A stretch of 22,335 nt of DNA from a virus. The translations under genes and the position numbers were made by a program. Where the stretch lies: IMG/VR virus record IMGVR_UViG_3300012988_000174, positions 1-22,335 of that record. The stretch is one strand, 5' to 3'. The notes under the pieces were generated by a model, which was given only the letters and a program-made list of their open reading frames with translations, was not told the origin of the DNA and did not search any database. The stretch's first letter is position 1, and every line of letters begins with the position of its first letter. Shown piece after piece: positions 9,080 to 15,441 of the stretch.

Positions 9080-9094
9080 TGTGTGTGACACACA
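9080..9094. repeat. Palindrome copy 6 (8790-9053 gene leader)
   Basis: TGTGTGTGACACACA between the stop of the ssDNA-binding-like gene (9108) and the ATG at 9053, 26-28 nt upstream of that start. Confidence 0.85.
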
Positions 9095-9107
9095 GCCCCC
9101 TTCTCAA

Positions 9108-9638
9108 TTAGCGCCTGCGGGAACCCGCTTTGGCACGAGCCTTCGGAGCAGGCTTCTTCTCCTCCTCCGCTTCCTCTTCGTCAGCTTCCTCGGTCTGAGG
9201 AACGCCTTCCTCAGCGGCGAACAGTGAGCGGATCGCGCTCCTCGTCTCGCCTTCGAGGTTCTTCTCGGTCCCGATGACCAGACCAACCCGCTGGTTCATC
9301 CACTCGTTCGGATCGATCTCGTTCGTCTCAGCAGAGAGACCGATCTTCTCGACGAACTGACGCAGGTTCCACAGAGCCCTGCGGTCGTTGCCCTTCGGCA
9401 CGAGAAGACGGTTGTAGAAGAACAACGCTCCGTCCTCATAGTGCTCGGCAATGTCCGCCGGGATGTTCTCGGCCGGGATCAGAACGCGCATGGCAAAGTA
9501 GTCGTTGCCCTGTCCCGAGGTTTTCACCTCGATGTTCTGAATTTCGCCGATGTAACGGCCAACCGGGACATCCGGCGGGCGCTCCACGTCAGAGAGGTTC
9601 ATATCCAGCGAGATGATATCGAGGTCTTCGTCAGCCAT
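9108..9638 (-). CDS. Putative ssDNA-binding protein (DUF669-like)
   Basis: 176 aa. The core (about residues 24-140) has the alternating strands expected of an OB-like fold, with VPVGRYIGEIQNIEVKTSGQ (25-44) and DYFAMRVLIP (46-55), resembling phage proteins of the DUF669/ssDNA-binding type that accompany Sak4-like recombinases. The tail is unusual: a run of Glu/Asp (about 149-160, EEADEEEAEEE), then a Lys/Ala/Arg tail (161-176). Acidic tails in SSBs recruit partners; the added basic end could contact DNA. It lies directly after the Sak4-like ATPase, separated by palindrome copy 7. ATG 9638 has AGGA upstream. SSB function is inferred from context and shape, not from a diagnostic motif. Confidence 0.75.
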   Translation of the reverse strand: MADEDLDIISLDMNLSDVERPPDVPVGRYIGEIQNIEVKTSGQGNDYFAMRVLIPAENIPADIAEHYEDGALFFYNRLLVPKGNDRRALWNLRQFVEKIGLSAETNEIDPNEWMNQRVGLVIGTEKNLEGETRSAIRSLFAAEEGVPQTEEADEEEAEEEKKPAPKARAKAGSRRR

Positions 9639-9656
9639 GATGGCTTTCCTTCTTTA

Positions 9657-9671
9657 TGTGTGTGTCACACA
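9657..9671. repeat. Palindrome copy 7 (ssDNA-binding gene leader)
   Basis: TGTGTGTGTCACACA, starting just after the Sak4-like gene stop (9675) and 18-20 nt upstream of the ATG at 9638. Confidence 0.85.
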
Positions 9672-9674
9672 CGG

Positions 9675-10643
9675 TTAAGATGCCTTGATGGGTACGTCAG
9701 CATTATCCCTGTCATCCCCACCCTTGCGGTTATCCGGCACAGGGATGCGTTTCAGCCCTGACCGTATCCATTGATCGTGAAAGCCTGCGATAGTCATCTG
9801 TCCGGGTGCATTGTCTGGCTTGTCCGGGTTGTAGTTCAACACGAACGATGCTGACCCATGCTGGTCGAACATACGAGTTTTCATTGGCCTTCGCTTTGCG
9901 GATATCCTTGTTGTTATGATCCTGTTCCTTTGTCCTCCTTGTTCCTGACGGAAGTTCCATATCTCCGATATCCTATGTGAGACCTTGTTCACAAGTTGCC
10001 CACCTAGAGACATGGAGATAAGATCAATTGTTTCGACACCACCTTCGGATTTGGTTTGGGGATCGTTCTCATGTGACGTGAAGATCACATGACAACCCAT
10101 GACGGCACCAATCGCTGATATGGAACGCATTACTTCTAGCAAGTATTGGTTACGTCCTCCGAAAGCACTGCGACCGGGCTGGGCCATAGTCGGCTCGAAC
10201 TTAGGTGAGCCTCCTATCTTATCAGCCACAGCCTTAGACAGTGCTAAGTCTTGGATGGCGGTAAGAGAGTCACAGACAATCGTCTTGATGTTGTTATCAA
10301 TGATGACTTGCTTAATCCCAAATGGGTTCGAGCCGCCACCATGTTTGAATACATCATCATGAGATAGTCCGAACAACTCAATGCGGTACACGTCCGATCT
10401 GTGTGCGACCGGAACATGCTCGTTGTCACCGAATGAGAGCCATAGCTTATTGCCCGGTGCCGTCGCCGCAAAGGTTGTCTTACCCGTACCTGCCTGACCC
10501 CAAAGCAACATCACCATCCTCACATTCTTGTCTGCCCCCGACTTAACGGGGAACAGTCCTTTTCTTTCAACGTTCGAGACTGGCGCTAGCCGAGTATCGC
10601 TCGTTCGCTTGGTGAGGGTATTGCCTCGATCATTTGAGCCCAT
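9675..10643 (-). CDS. Sak4/RecA-like AAA ATPase
   Basis: 322-aa P-loop ATPase of the RecA-core group used by phages for single-strand annealing or recombination (Sak4 type). Walker A GQAGTGKTT is at 49-57, Walker B TIVCDS at 121-126, and a sensor-like strand HVIFTSHEND at 185-194. The N-terminal 40 residues are polar and probably flexible. The ATG at 10643 lies inside the preceding nuclease gene (58-bp overlap) with AAAGAG close upstream; a later start at residue 43 would remove only the linker. Nuclease, ATPase and ssDNA-binding-like genes in this order form a plausible recombination module. The P-loop assignment is certain; the Sak4 subtype is inferred from size and neighbours. Confidence 0.9.
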   Translation of the reverse strand: MGSNDRGNTLTKRTSDTRLAPVSNVERKGLFPVKSGADKNVRMVMLLWGQAGTGKTTFAATAPGNKLWLSFGDNEHVPVAHRSDVYRIELFGLSHDDVFKHGGGSNPFGIKQVIIDNNIKTIVCDSLTAIQDLALSKAVADKIGGSPKFEPTMAQPGRSAFGGRNQYLLEVMRSISAIGAVMGCHVIFTSHENDPQTKSEGGVETIDLISMSLGGQLVNKVSHRISEIWNFRQEQGGQRNRIITTRISAKRRPMKTRMFDQHGSASFVLNYNPDKPDNAPGQMTIAGFHDQWIRSGLKRIPVPDNRKGGDDRDNADVPIKAS

Positions 10644-11719
10644 TGCTCTTTACGTCCTTGACTGGTATCGGCGCAAAACGGAATGAGCGCACAGGGTCGA
10701 AAGAACCGATTGCAAGAGTGGGTCCGGCGTTCTGCTTGTTCCCAGCTTACCTTGTACTTCTCAAAGAGATCGGCCTGTATGCGTACCCAGTTCGCCCAAT
10801 GGTCGATAGCTTCTTTATCCCGTTTGACTGGTTCTACATGAACGTCCTCCCCTCGGTAGGTCGGTTTGATTTTGACTCCATAGATACGGGCATGCCACAT
10901 CTCCACGTTGAAGAGTGCTTGTCCGCAAGCCATGTAGCCGGTGACTTGGTGACGCATCTTGAAGCTCTCGACCCATGCTCGGTCAAGTCGCGAGGCTGTC
11001 TTGTTCTCAGCCATCGTAACGCGCATATTCTTGTCTGCATTACACAAGATGCCGTCAAGTGTTCCAATGAAACGGACTTGCCCACCGTCCTCGTATTCGA
11101 GCACAACGTCGAATACCTGTTCAATGCCAATGGGCTTCTCAGGGTTCTTGGGGTCCGCTACCCAGACCGGCCATGAATTGAGATACGGAAGGGTTTCCTT
11201 CACATACTCCATACATGACGTTTCCATATTGCCTAGTGTTCTGGTCTTGTCGTTAGGATCGTCATGGTATCCTGACGAATGCAGGATGAAATGAGCAGCG
11301 TATGCCAGTTGATCGACGGGTGACTTACCTTCGGCCATAGCCTTTCGTAACCCAGCGTACCGACCCGGCCCGAATATGCGAGTCCCCGCAGCCTTAGAAT
11401 GCGCGGGAAGCTTTTGCTTTTCAGCAAGTTGCCATACACGCATAGCGGCAAAGAACTGGTGCATCGCCTCTCCCGCTTCCAGCGCCAGTGCCCTTCCGTG
11501 CTGGGGGTATTGTCGTTGGATATGTACAACACCGAAAGTTGGGCACTCACTTATAGCTTCCAAACGACTGTTCGAGAAAACCCGGAGCGTCTTTGTCTCG
11601 TCCTTCAAGGTAGGACGTATCCTCACTAGCTTGTGATACAGGCTCGTCTGGCTGGTCGGGTTGCTCGAAGCTAGGCTCTGCCCCGTTGGTTTGTTTTGAT
11701 TGACAGTGACTGTCCGCAT
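10586..11719 (-). CDS. Cas4/RecB-like PD-(D/E)XK nuclease with Fe-S cysteines
   Basis: 377 aa. The catalytic core is visible: GEAMH (83-87) as motif I region, the Asp of GTLDG (219-223), the ExK of AENKTAS (237-243) and a QVTGY motif (258-262). One Cys near the N-terminal motif (ISECP, Cys59) and three near the C-terminus (Cys336, Cys343, Cys349; SCNRFFRPCALIPFC) match the four-cysteine 4Fe-4S layout of Cas4/AddB-like nucleases. The predicted role is end resection or processing with the neighbouring Sak4-like ATPase. Start: ATG at 11719 has AAAGGA eight bases upstream, but it implies a 173-bp out-of-frame overlap with the preceding gene; residues 1-45 could therefore be unstructured, and a GTG near residue 32 is an alternative without a clear ribosome-binding site. 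Confidence 0.9.
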   Translation of the reverse strand: MRTVTVNQNKPTGQSLASSNPTSQTSLYHKLVRIRPTLKDETKTLRVFSNSRLEAISECPTFGVVHIQRQYPQHGRALALEAGEAMHQFFAAMRVWQLAEKQKLPAHSKAAGTRIFGPGRYAGLRKAMAEGKSPVDQLAYAAHFILHSSGYHDDPNDKTRTLGNMETSCMEYVKETLPYLNSWPVWVADPKNPEKPIGIEQVFDVVLEYEDGGQVRFIGTLDGILCNADKNMRVTMAENKTASRLDRAWVESFKMRHQVTGYMACGQALFNVEMWHARIYGVKIKPTYRGEDVHVEPVKRDKEAIDHWANWVRIQADLFEKYKVSWEQAERRTHSCNRFFRPCALIPFCADTSQGRKEQWAQMIEAIPSPSERAILG

Positions 11720-11900
11720 TGTAGTATCCTTTAATGGGTTCATGCCACGAGTTAAGAAGTGATAGGAAGTTCTCTGGGTTGACGTTGTGTGTGTCACACA
11801 GAGCTTCGATCTTTTGCTGATAGACGTACCTATCACACTCCCATCTATCAGCAAAGAACTTGCCATCGGGCGCAAGGAAGCCCTTGACAGGCTTACTCAT
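11547..11900 (-). CDS. Hypothetical protein (117 aa) overlapping the nuclease gene
   Basis: The start ATG at 11900 overlaps the stop of the 91-aa gene (ATGAGTAA shared), implying translational reinitiation; no strong ribosome-binding site is needed or seen. The N-terminal half (SKPVKGFLAPDGKFFADRWE and following, rich in aromatic residues) looks folded; the C-terminal third is polar with Gln/Pro/Glu/Ser and overlaps the first 173 bp of the nuclease gene in another frame. Palindrome copy 8 is inside the gene and encodes Cys-Asp-Thr-His. No family recognised. The long overlap makes either this C-terminus or the nuclease N-terminus likely to be weakly constrained. Confidence 0.65.
   Translation of the reverse strand: MSKPVKGFLAPDGKFFADRWECDRYVYQQKIEALCDTHNVNPENFLSLLNSWHEPIKGYYNADSHCQSKQTNGAEPSFEQPDQPDEPVSQASEDTSYLEGRDKDAPGFLEQSFGSYK
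11786..11800. repeat. Palindrome copy 8 (inside 117-aa gene, before nuclease)
   Basis: TGTGTGTGTCACACA, inside the 117-aa gene and about 67-80 nt upstream of the nuclease ATG at 11719. It could serve the nuclease leader despite being coding. Confidence 0.75.
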
Positions 11901-12168
11901 CGTCATTGGTGATCGGCTGCGACTCAACGAACACGCCGCCTTCCCGGCCGATGATGTGGTTTCTCAGAGCCTTCATCTGCGAGTCCATCTGCTCGTTCAG
12001 GCTCATGAAGTTGTTCATCGTGTTGGCGAACTCCAACATGATCTTCCCTGACATATCCGTCTGCTTGGCTATGTCCAACAGCCTCTCGTATATCAGACCA
12101 AGACAGTACCTTGTTCCGGGATCGCTTATTCGGTTTTGCATTTCTCTGTTGAAGTCGTTCCAGTCCAT
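11893..12168 (-). CDS. Hypothetical helical protein (91 aa)
   Basis: ATG 12168 with GGAGAGG at good spacing. The product begins MDWNDFNREMQNRISD and is rich in Met, Asn, Gln and Leu with a regular helical pattern (SGKIMLEFANTMNNFMSLNE); a short coiled coil between residues 40 and 70 is plausible. It ends in an acidic ITNDDE tail. It overlaps the next start by 8 bases. No cysteine cluster or membrane segment, and no family recognised. Confidence 0.7.
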   Translation of the reverse strand: MDWNDFNREMQNRISDPGTRYCLGLIYERLLDIAKQTDMSGKIMLEFANTMNNFMSLNEQMDSQMKALRNHIIGREGGVFVESQPITNDDE

Positions 12169-12222
12169 TGGGCCTCTCCCACGTTACGGCAATAATGCCA
12201 AACCAATTCTCAATACGCCACG

Positions 12223-12558
12223 TCACGCCACGAACTCGTCACAATCCCCGCAGTACCATCCGTATCCCGGCTTCTGTTTACACGACGCTCCACACCTCGG
12301 ACATGCGAACTTTAACAATGAGCCCCTGCTCTTGCTCGGCCAAGGCTTAGCCGTTGTCTGCTGCGGTACGGGTGCGGGTGCTGCACCTGCTGCATCAGCA
12401 TAAAGCTTCTTGTTAAGCATCTGATCCAACTCGTCGTCTGCCTCGAAACAGACTTCAACTGTACCGGGGTCCTCCCTCGGCTTATCGTAGTCCATGATAG
12501 CCTTGGACTGCTTGTCGCACTCTTCCTTAATCGCCTTGTAGTTGTACACGATTGACAT
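12223..12558 (-). CDS. C-terminal zinc-ribbon protein (111 aa)
   Basis: ATG 12558 overlaps the upstream stop as TAATG, with GACAGGA just before it. The first 65 residues are charged and helical (YNYKAIKEECDKQSKAIMDY and on). An Ala/Pro linker (AAGAAPAPVPQQ) follows, then a zinc ribbon at the C-terminus: CPRCGASC, then CGDC about 11 residues later. Such ribbons occur in nucleic-acid-binding phage proteins; what this one binds is unknown. It forms a coupled set with the 85-aa gene upstream. Confidence 0.75.
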   Translation of the reverse strand: MSIVYNYKAIKEECDKQSKAIMDYDKPREDPGTVEVCFEADDELDQMLNKKLYADAAGAAPAPVPQQTTAKPWPSKSRGSLLKFACPRCGASCKQKPGYGWYCGDCDEFVA

Positions 12559-12815
12559 TATCCTGTCGCCTTTCTGCACGGTATGAACAAAGTCTTGGGG
12601 TCGTCGGGACGGCCAGCCGTTGTTACAGCAGCAACCGTCCCGCACTTGTTGCACTTGACCATCCAAGCTCCCACGCAATCAGCCGGATACGGAAGGTCAA
12701 CGCTACACGCTGGTCGCTTTCCAGTATCGACCACAATCCCATTAGGGTATTCAGGATTTGGTGCGCATTGAGCCTTACGATTATGGCTGATGAATGTGAG
12801 CTTGAAATCGTCCAT
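12558..12815 (-). CDS. Conserved phage-type hypothetical with zinc-binding Cys (85 aa)
   Basis: ATG 12815 has AGGA at good spacing. The text 'NPEYPNGIVVD', 'CSVDLPYPADCVGAWMVKC' and 'CNKCGTVAAVTTAGRPDDP' matches a pattern I associate with a common uncharacterised phage protein family carrying CxxC knuckles (C17, C37, C47, then CNKC near 55-58 and a late Cys near 80). Its function is unknown. It is coupled downstream by TAATG to the 111-aa zinc-ribbon gene. Recognition is from memory of the pattern only. Confidence 0.78.
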   Translation of the reverse strand: MDDFKLTFISHNRKAQCAPNPEYPNGIVVDTGKRPACSVDLPYPADCVGAWMVKCNKCGTVAAVTTAGRPDDPKTLFIPCRKATG

Positions 12816-12824
12816 GTGCTGTTC

Positions 12825-13058
12825 CTACTCCGGGATCGCTACCCAGTCCGTAGCGAGCAAGTCCGTTTGGGACGCCAGCCACGGCACGAGATCGCCTTTG
12901 ACAGTGCTCATGTAGATATATGGCAGCGTCATCTTCGAGTGTTCATCAGGCATCTGGAGTTCCAGCCACATGCCCTTGCCGTTCCAACCTTCACGGCACA
13001 CCTTGACGCCGTTACGCATTGCGTCGATTGCCTCACCGATATCCATCTTATGCTCCAT
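12825..13058 (-). CDS. tad2: DUF2829/Tad2-like anti-Thoeris candidate
   Basis: 77 aa. The family signature is clear: an N-terminal 'DIGEAIDAMRNGVKVCREGWNGKGMWLEL' type segment (the GWNGKGM block near residues 24-30) and a C-terminal PYIYMSTVKGDLVPWLASQ followed by TDLLATDW. DUF2829 proteins include Tad2, which sequesters the signalling nucleotide made by the bacterial Thoeris defence and so blocks ThsA activation. The compact length and the conserved aromatic/Gly positions fit. The ATG at 13058 overlaps the preceding stop (TAATG) with AGGGG upstream; palindrome copy 9 lies 15-17 nt further upstream. Family membership is strong; anti-Thoeris activity of this member is inferred. Confidence 0.85.
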   Translation of the reverse strand: MEHKMDIGEAIDAMRNGVKVCREGWNGKGMWLELQMPDEHSKMTLPYIYMSTVKGDLVPWLASQTDLLATDWVAIPE

Positions 13059-13195
13059 TACGTTTCCCCTTCTGTGTGTGTCACACATGGATGCAGTTTC
13101 ATTAGCTCTGTAATCGTTAGTCCTACCTCTGTCTCAGGTAGCACATGCTCTTGCAGAACCCTTAGTTTCCTTGCCTCGACTTGGTAGTCGAACAT
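13058..13195 (-). CDS. Short hypothetical protein (45 aa)
   Basis: Starts MFDYQVEARKLRVLQEHVLP and continues with a likely helix (GLTITELMKLH). ATG 13195 has only a weak GGAA upstream, but the stop (13058-13060) overlaps the Tad2-like start as TAATG, a junction used repeatedly in this block. Palindrome copy 9 is read through near its 3' end as Cys-Val-Thr-His. The 67 bases between it and the preceding stop hold no other signal. No family recognised. Confidence 0.5.
   Translation of the reverse strand: MFDYQVEARKLRVLQEHVLPETEVGLTITELMKLHPCVTHTEGET
13073..13087. repeat. Palindrome copy 9 (Tad2-like gene leader)
   Basis: TGTGTGTGTCACACA, 15-17 nt upstream of the Tad2-like ATG and just 5' of its AGGGG; also inside the short 45-aa gene. 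Confidence 0.85.
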
Positions 13196-13262
13196 TTCCG
13201 TGTCGTGTATCACCTGCGGCCATGGCAAGTTATGTAGGCCGCGATACCAGATGAAGAGAGTG

Positions 13263-13535
13263 CTATTCTTTCTCGTGACGACCGATGCCGTCGATGGCAA
13301 CGTAGGCGCGGATGAAACGATGGAAGTCGCTTTCAGTCCAGTGTCGTCTTCCGGCTTGCTCTTGGATTGCGAAGTTGAAGGTGTTGACCATCGCGGCTCC
13401 TGTCTTGAGCCTTGAACGGTCCTCTTCAACATCGAGCCTAACGAGATGATCTCGCCCCAGATCACCAATAATTGTCTCACTGTCGGGGTCACTGTCATGA
13501 TTGCCCTCTACTGTTGGTAACTTCCTGTCGCTCAT
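13263..13535 (-). CDS. Hypothetical acidic protein (90 aa)
   Basis: ATG 13535 with AGAGG upstream, four bases after the preceding stop. The N-terminal third is acidic and polar (VEGNHDSDPDSETIIGDLG), and the rest is mixed with several aromatic residues (NTFNFAIQEQAGRRHWTESD, HRFIRAYVAID). It looks soluble, without cysteines, signal peptide or membrane segment. No family recognised. A longer antiparallel frame shift of the same DNA (13058-13498) is not preferred because it lacks a ribosome-binding site. Confidence 0.65.
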   Translation of the reverse strand: MSDRKLPTVEGNHDSDPDSETIIGDLGRDHLVRLDVEEDRSRLKTGAAMVNTFNFAIQEQAGRRHWTESDFHRFIRAYVAIDGIGRHEKE

Positions 13536-13539
13536 TGGT

Positions 13540-13845
13540 TTACCTCTTTGCTAATGATATCCTGTCACGAGTTAGTCCAGCCTCGTCGTGGAGCATCTCG
13601 CACTTATCGAGATACTCTTGTATCTTCTCAATCTCCCGATCCAGTCGGATGATTGCCTTTCCTAGTTGGTCGTATGCTGTCGCTAGGCGCTTCTCGTTCT
13701 GCCCTAGCTCCCGCTCCAGCTTCAACTCCTTTCCCTGCTGGTACTCCAGAGCCGCCATCAAACGAAGGTTCCGCACTTCCTCCAGATGCTCCTCGACGGA
13801 CTCCCGCGTCTCGCTGTTGAAACTCGGGGCTAACACCAGCGGCAT
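13540..13845 (-). CDS. Coiled-coil hypothetical protein (101 aa)
   Basis: ATG 13845 is preceded by AAGGAG with spacing 7-8, one of the best ribosome-binding sites here. From residue 14 to about 90 the product is almost purely charged helix (VEEHLEEVRNLRL, then KELKLERELGQNEKRLATAY and DREIEKIQEYLDKCEML), typical of a two-stranded coiled coil. It may be a structural adaptor or an inhibitor; there is no sequence basis for choosing. It overlaps the 146-aa gene by 218 bp in another frame. Confidence 0.75.
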   Translation of the reverse strand: MPLVLAPSFNSETRESVEEHLEEVRNLRLMAALEYQQGKELKLERELGQNEKRLATAYDQLGKAIIRLDREIEKIQEYLDKCEMLHDEAGLTRDRISLAKR

Positions 13846-14068
13846 CTAGTATCTCCTTCGCTAGTTCTGGGTTGGTAGGCATGACCATCGCATTGACAAA
13901 CTCCATCGTTGCGAAGTCCGTACCCCTCTTGTATCCGTCGCTGAATGCGGCGGATGCGTAATCGATGACCCACATGGCGATCATTCTGTGATCGGTCATA
14001 TCGGGGATGCGCTCATGCATCTTCTCGACGAACTTCGTCACTAACTCCTCCGGGGGAGGCGGTCTCAT
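13628..14068 (-). CDS. Hypothetical protein (146 aa) with overlapped low-complexity tail
   Basis: ATG 14068 has AAGGAG 7 bases upstream and overlaps the preceding stop as ATGA. Residues 1-75 look folded (ELVTKFVEKMHERIPDMTD, then AMWVIDYASAAFSDGYKRG and VMPTNPELAKEILDAAGV). From about residue 76 the product becomes Gly/Ala/Arg/Ser-rich and coincides with the 218-bp overlap with the coiled-coil gene, so this tail may be a by-product of readthrough in a frame constrained by the other gene. No family recognised. Confidence 0.65.
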   Translation of the reverse strand: MRPPPPEELVTKFVEKMHERIPDMTDHRMIAMWVIDYASAAFSDGYKRGTDFATMEFVNAMVMPTNPELAKEILDAAGVSPEFQQRDAGVRRGASGGSAEPSFDGGSGVPAGKGVEAGAGARAEREAPSDSIRPTRKGNHPTGSGD

Positions 14069-14517
14069 ATGGCAACTCCTTGCTCAGTGACTTTAACAGT
14101 CCTCGACTGAGCGGTGCCCGGTCTCTTAGCGTCTTCATATAGAGATCGAGTAACGCTAGCTGGAACCTTATACTGTTTCTGCAATTGAGCGCAGAACCAT
14201 TCAAGGTTAAACTCTCGCCGGGGCTGGGTGATATCGACGATGACTGCAAGCTTACCAGCATTGCCGATAGTATGCGTACCCGCTGTCGTAATTGACTTAG
14301 GGTCTGTGATGAGTTCATTGGCGGTAAGCTCTTTGAGTTGAGCTTCGTAACGGTTGTCCGCAATCGACTTAACCTTCTTCCAGAGCGCGAGGAGACCATA
14401 GAGCTTACCTTTGTTTGACCTGTCGGGGAACGCGATACGTGAGGGCAGTTCGTCCAGTGCCTTCATGATCTGGGTCTGGAAGCCAATCTCGGATTTATCT
14501 TCAAACGCTTTTACCAT
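14065..14517 (-). CDS. Hypothetical protein (150 aa)
   Basis: ATG 14517 with AGGAGA at ideal spacing, preceded by palindrome copy 10. The product has a helical N-terminal part (SEIGFQTQIMKALDELPSRI), a central segment (YGLLALWKKVKSIADNRYEA), a beta-rich region (GTHTIGNAGKLAVIVDITQP) and a C-terminal WFCAQLQKQYKVPASVTRSL helix. No diagnostic motif is seen and I cannot assign a family. It opens a coupled set (ATGA to the 146-aa gene). Confidence 0.7.
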   Translation of the reverse strand: MVKAFEDKSEIGFQTQIMKALDELPSRIAFPDRSNKGKLYGLLALWKKVKSIADNRYEAQLKELTANELITDPKSITTAGTHTIGNAGKLAVIVDITQPRREFNLEWFCAQLQKQYKVPASVTRSLYEDAKRPGTAQSRTVKVTEQGVAI

Positions 14518-14533
14518 TGTCTTCTCCTGTCAG

Positions 14534-14550
14534 TTGTGTGTGACACACAA
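14534..14550. repeat. Palindrome copy 10 (14517 gene leader)
   Basis: TTGTGTGTGACACACAA, a perfect 17-bp palindrome (8-bp arms around G14542). On the - strand it runs into AC-TGACAGGAGA and the ATG at 14517; the copy-12 leader is almost the same over about 27 bp. Confidence 0.9.
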
Positions 14551-14703
14551 AGGGGCGTCCAATTCAGGTTCGTTTAAACTTTGCGATGGTCCTACGTGAG
14601 CGCAGTGTACGCGGCTCTGGGGGTTGGGGGCTAGAGCCATCACCACGGTCCACCTCACTAGATTGCAAAGTCCCCTATATGTTATGTATATATATGGGTG
14701 CCT

Positions 14704-14761
14704 CCCCCCTTCCTTTTATTGGTTTCCCCCCTCCAGAGGACCAACAAACAGGGAAGGGGGG
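14704..14761. repeat. C/G-tract inverted repeat at 3' end of DUF7694-like gene
   Basis: CCCCCCTTCC (14704-14713) and GGAAGGGGGG (14752-14761) are perfect 10-bp complements about 38 nt apart, flanking the stop at 14716-14718. A further C tract between them offers a competing pairing. No U-tract follows on the - strand, so it is not a standard terminator; it could protect or arrest the 3' end. The gap 14551-14703 holds no gene; it contains a weak GGCTCT/AGAGCC hairpin at 14613-14638. Confidence 0.5.
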
Positions 14762-15108
14762 GACGGACACGGCACGACTTTGTGCCGCCAAAGATGCAGA
14801 CAGTAAGGATGACAGTTGACGTATTCACTCTTCTTAGGGTGGAGTTGAAATACGATCTCTTCATCCTCCCACATCTGCTCTTTGATCCAACACATCTCCA
14901 ACCACGTTGGAGTGCGGTTAGGGCAAGAGACGCTTACGTGTTCCCAACCTTGGGCTTCATCATCGGTGCCGTCAGATGATAACACCTTAAGCCTGTGCTG
15001 CTTAATGTGTACCATGAATGCGCCGTTGCATCCATCCTTCATCGTTGAAGCATAAGGGCCTTTCAGAACTCGACACCGTTCCATGATGATGGTTGGGTAC
15101 TGACGCAT
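14716..15108 (-). CDS. DUF7694-like phage protein (130 aa)
   Basis: ATG 15108 overlaps the preceding stop as TAATG. The product has the features I associate with the DUF7694 family of phages: GWEHVSVSCPNRTPTWLEMC near the middle, WIKEQMWEDEEIVFQLHP, and YVNCHPYCLHLWRHK close to the C-terminus. The family is uncharacterised; its Trp/His/Cys-rich character suggests metal or nucleotide binding, but this is a guess. The last few residues and the stop lie in a C/G-tract inverted repeat (14704-14761). Recognition is from pattern memory. Confidence 0.75.
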   Translation of the reverse strand: MRQYPTIIMERCRVLKGPYASTMKDGCNGAFMVHIKQHRLKVLSSDGTDDEAQGWEHVSVSCPNRTPTWLEMCWIKEQMWEDEEIVFQLHPKKSEYVNCHPYCLHLWRHKVVPCPSPPSLFVGPLEGGNQ

Positions 15109-15425
15109 TAGTCGATCCTCGCTGCTACAAATGACCCATCCTGCTGGAACACGGCGCAAATGGCGTGATCGTAGAAGGCGAATGTCTCACCCCGCAACTC
15201 AAGCGTCGCGAGTGGGCACATGAGGGGATCGCCGGGATACTTGAGACACATCTCGCGAACCTTCTCGAACCCCTTGATCGGGTGGTTCTTGAACCCACCG
15301 AACTTATACCAATGGTCGATTTGATCGGCCATGCCACGCTTGTCGTCTTCGTTGATCCATCCCGGAATGAACCCGAGATGCTCCAGCGTCATAGCCGGAT
15401 GATGAAACTTCCAAACCAATGTCAT
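15108..15425 (-). CDS. Conserved phage hypothetical (105 aa)
   Basis: The pattern 'LEHLGFIPGW', 'KNHPIKGF', 'LKYPGDPLMCPLA', 'FYDHAICAVFQQDGSFVAARID' matches a widespread uncharacterised phage family as I remember it. The start is unusual: ATG at 15425 directly abuts palindrome copy 11, whose single-base variation gives a GAGA 8-10 nt upstream, the only Shine-Dalgarno-like sequence available. A later ATG at residue 12 is possible but would drop conserved-looking residues. It is coupled downstream by TAATG to the DUF7694-like gene. Confidence 0.75.
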   Translation of the reverse strand: MTLVWKFHHPAMTLEHLGFIPGWINEDDKRGMADQIDHWYKFGGFKNHPIKGFEKVREMCLKYPGDPLMCPLATLELRGETFAFYDHAICAVFQQDGSFVAARID

Positions 15426-15439
15426 GTGTGTCTCACACA
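15425..15439. repeat. Palindrome copy 11, variant merged with a start codon
   Basis: TGTGTG-TCT-CACACA. One substitution (G to C on +) relative to the TGT centre. On the - strand the last A is the A of the ATG at 15425, and the variant base turns GACA into GAGA. Confidence 0.8.
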
Positions 15440-15441
15440 AG

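Noticed and set aside
14534-14550. CRP/FNR-type binding site
   Set aside because: TGTGA and TCACA half-sites are present by chance of the palindrome, but the spacing between them is not the 6 bp of CRP sites, and the position downstream of promoters does not fit activation.
14560-14700. tRNA-like gene in the gap before 14716
   Set aside because: There is a GGCTCT/AGAGCC stem and a GGTTCG string, but no consistent cloverleaf, anticodon arm or T-arm could be drawn on either strand.
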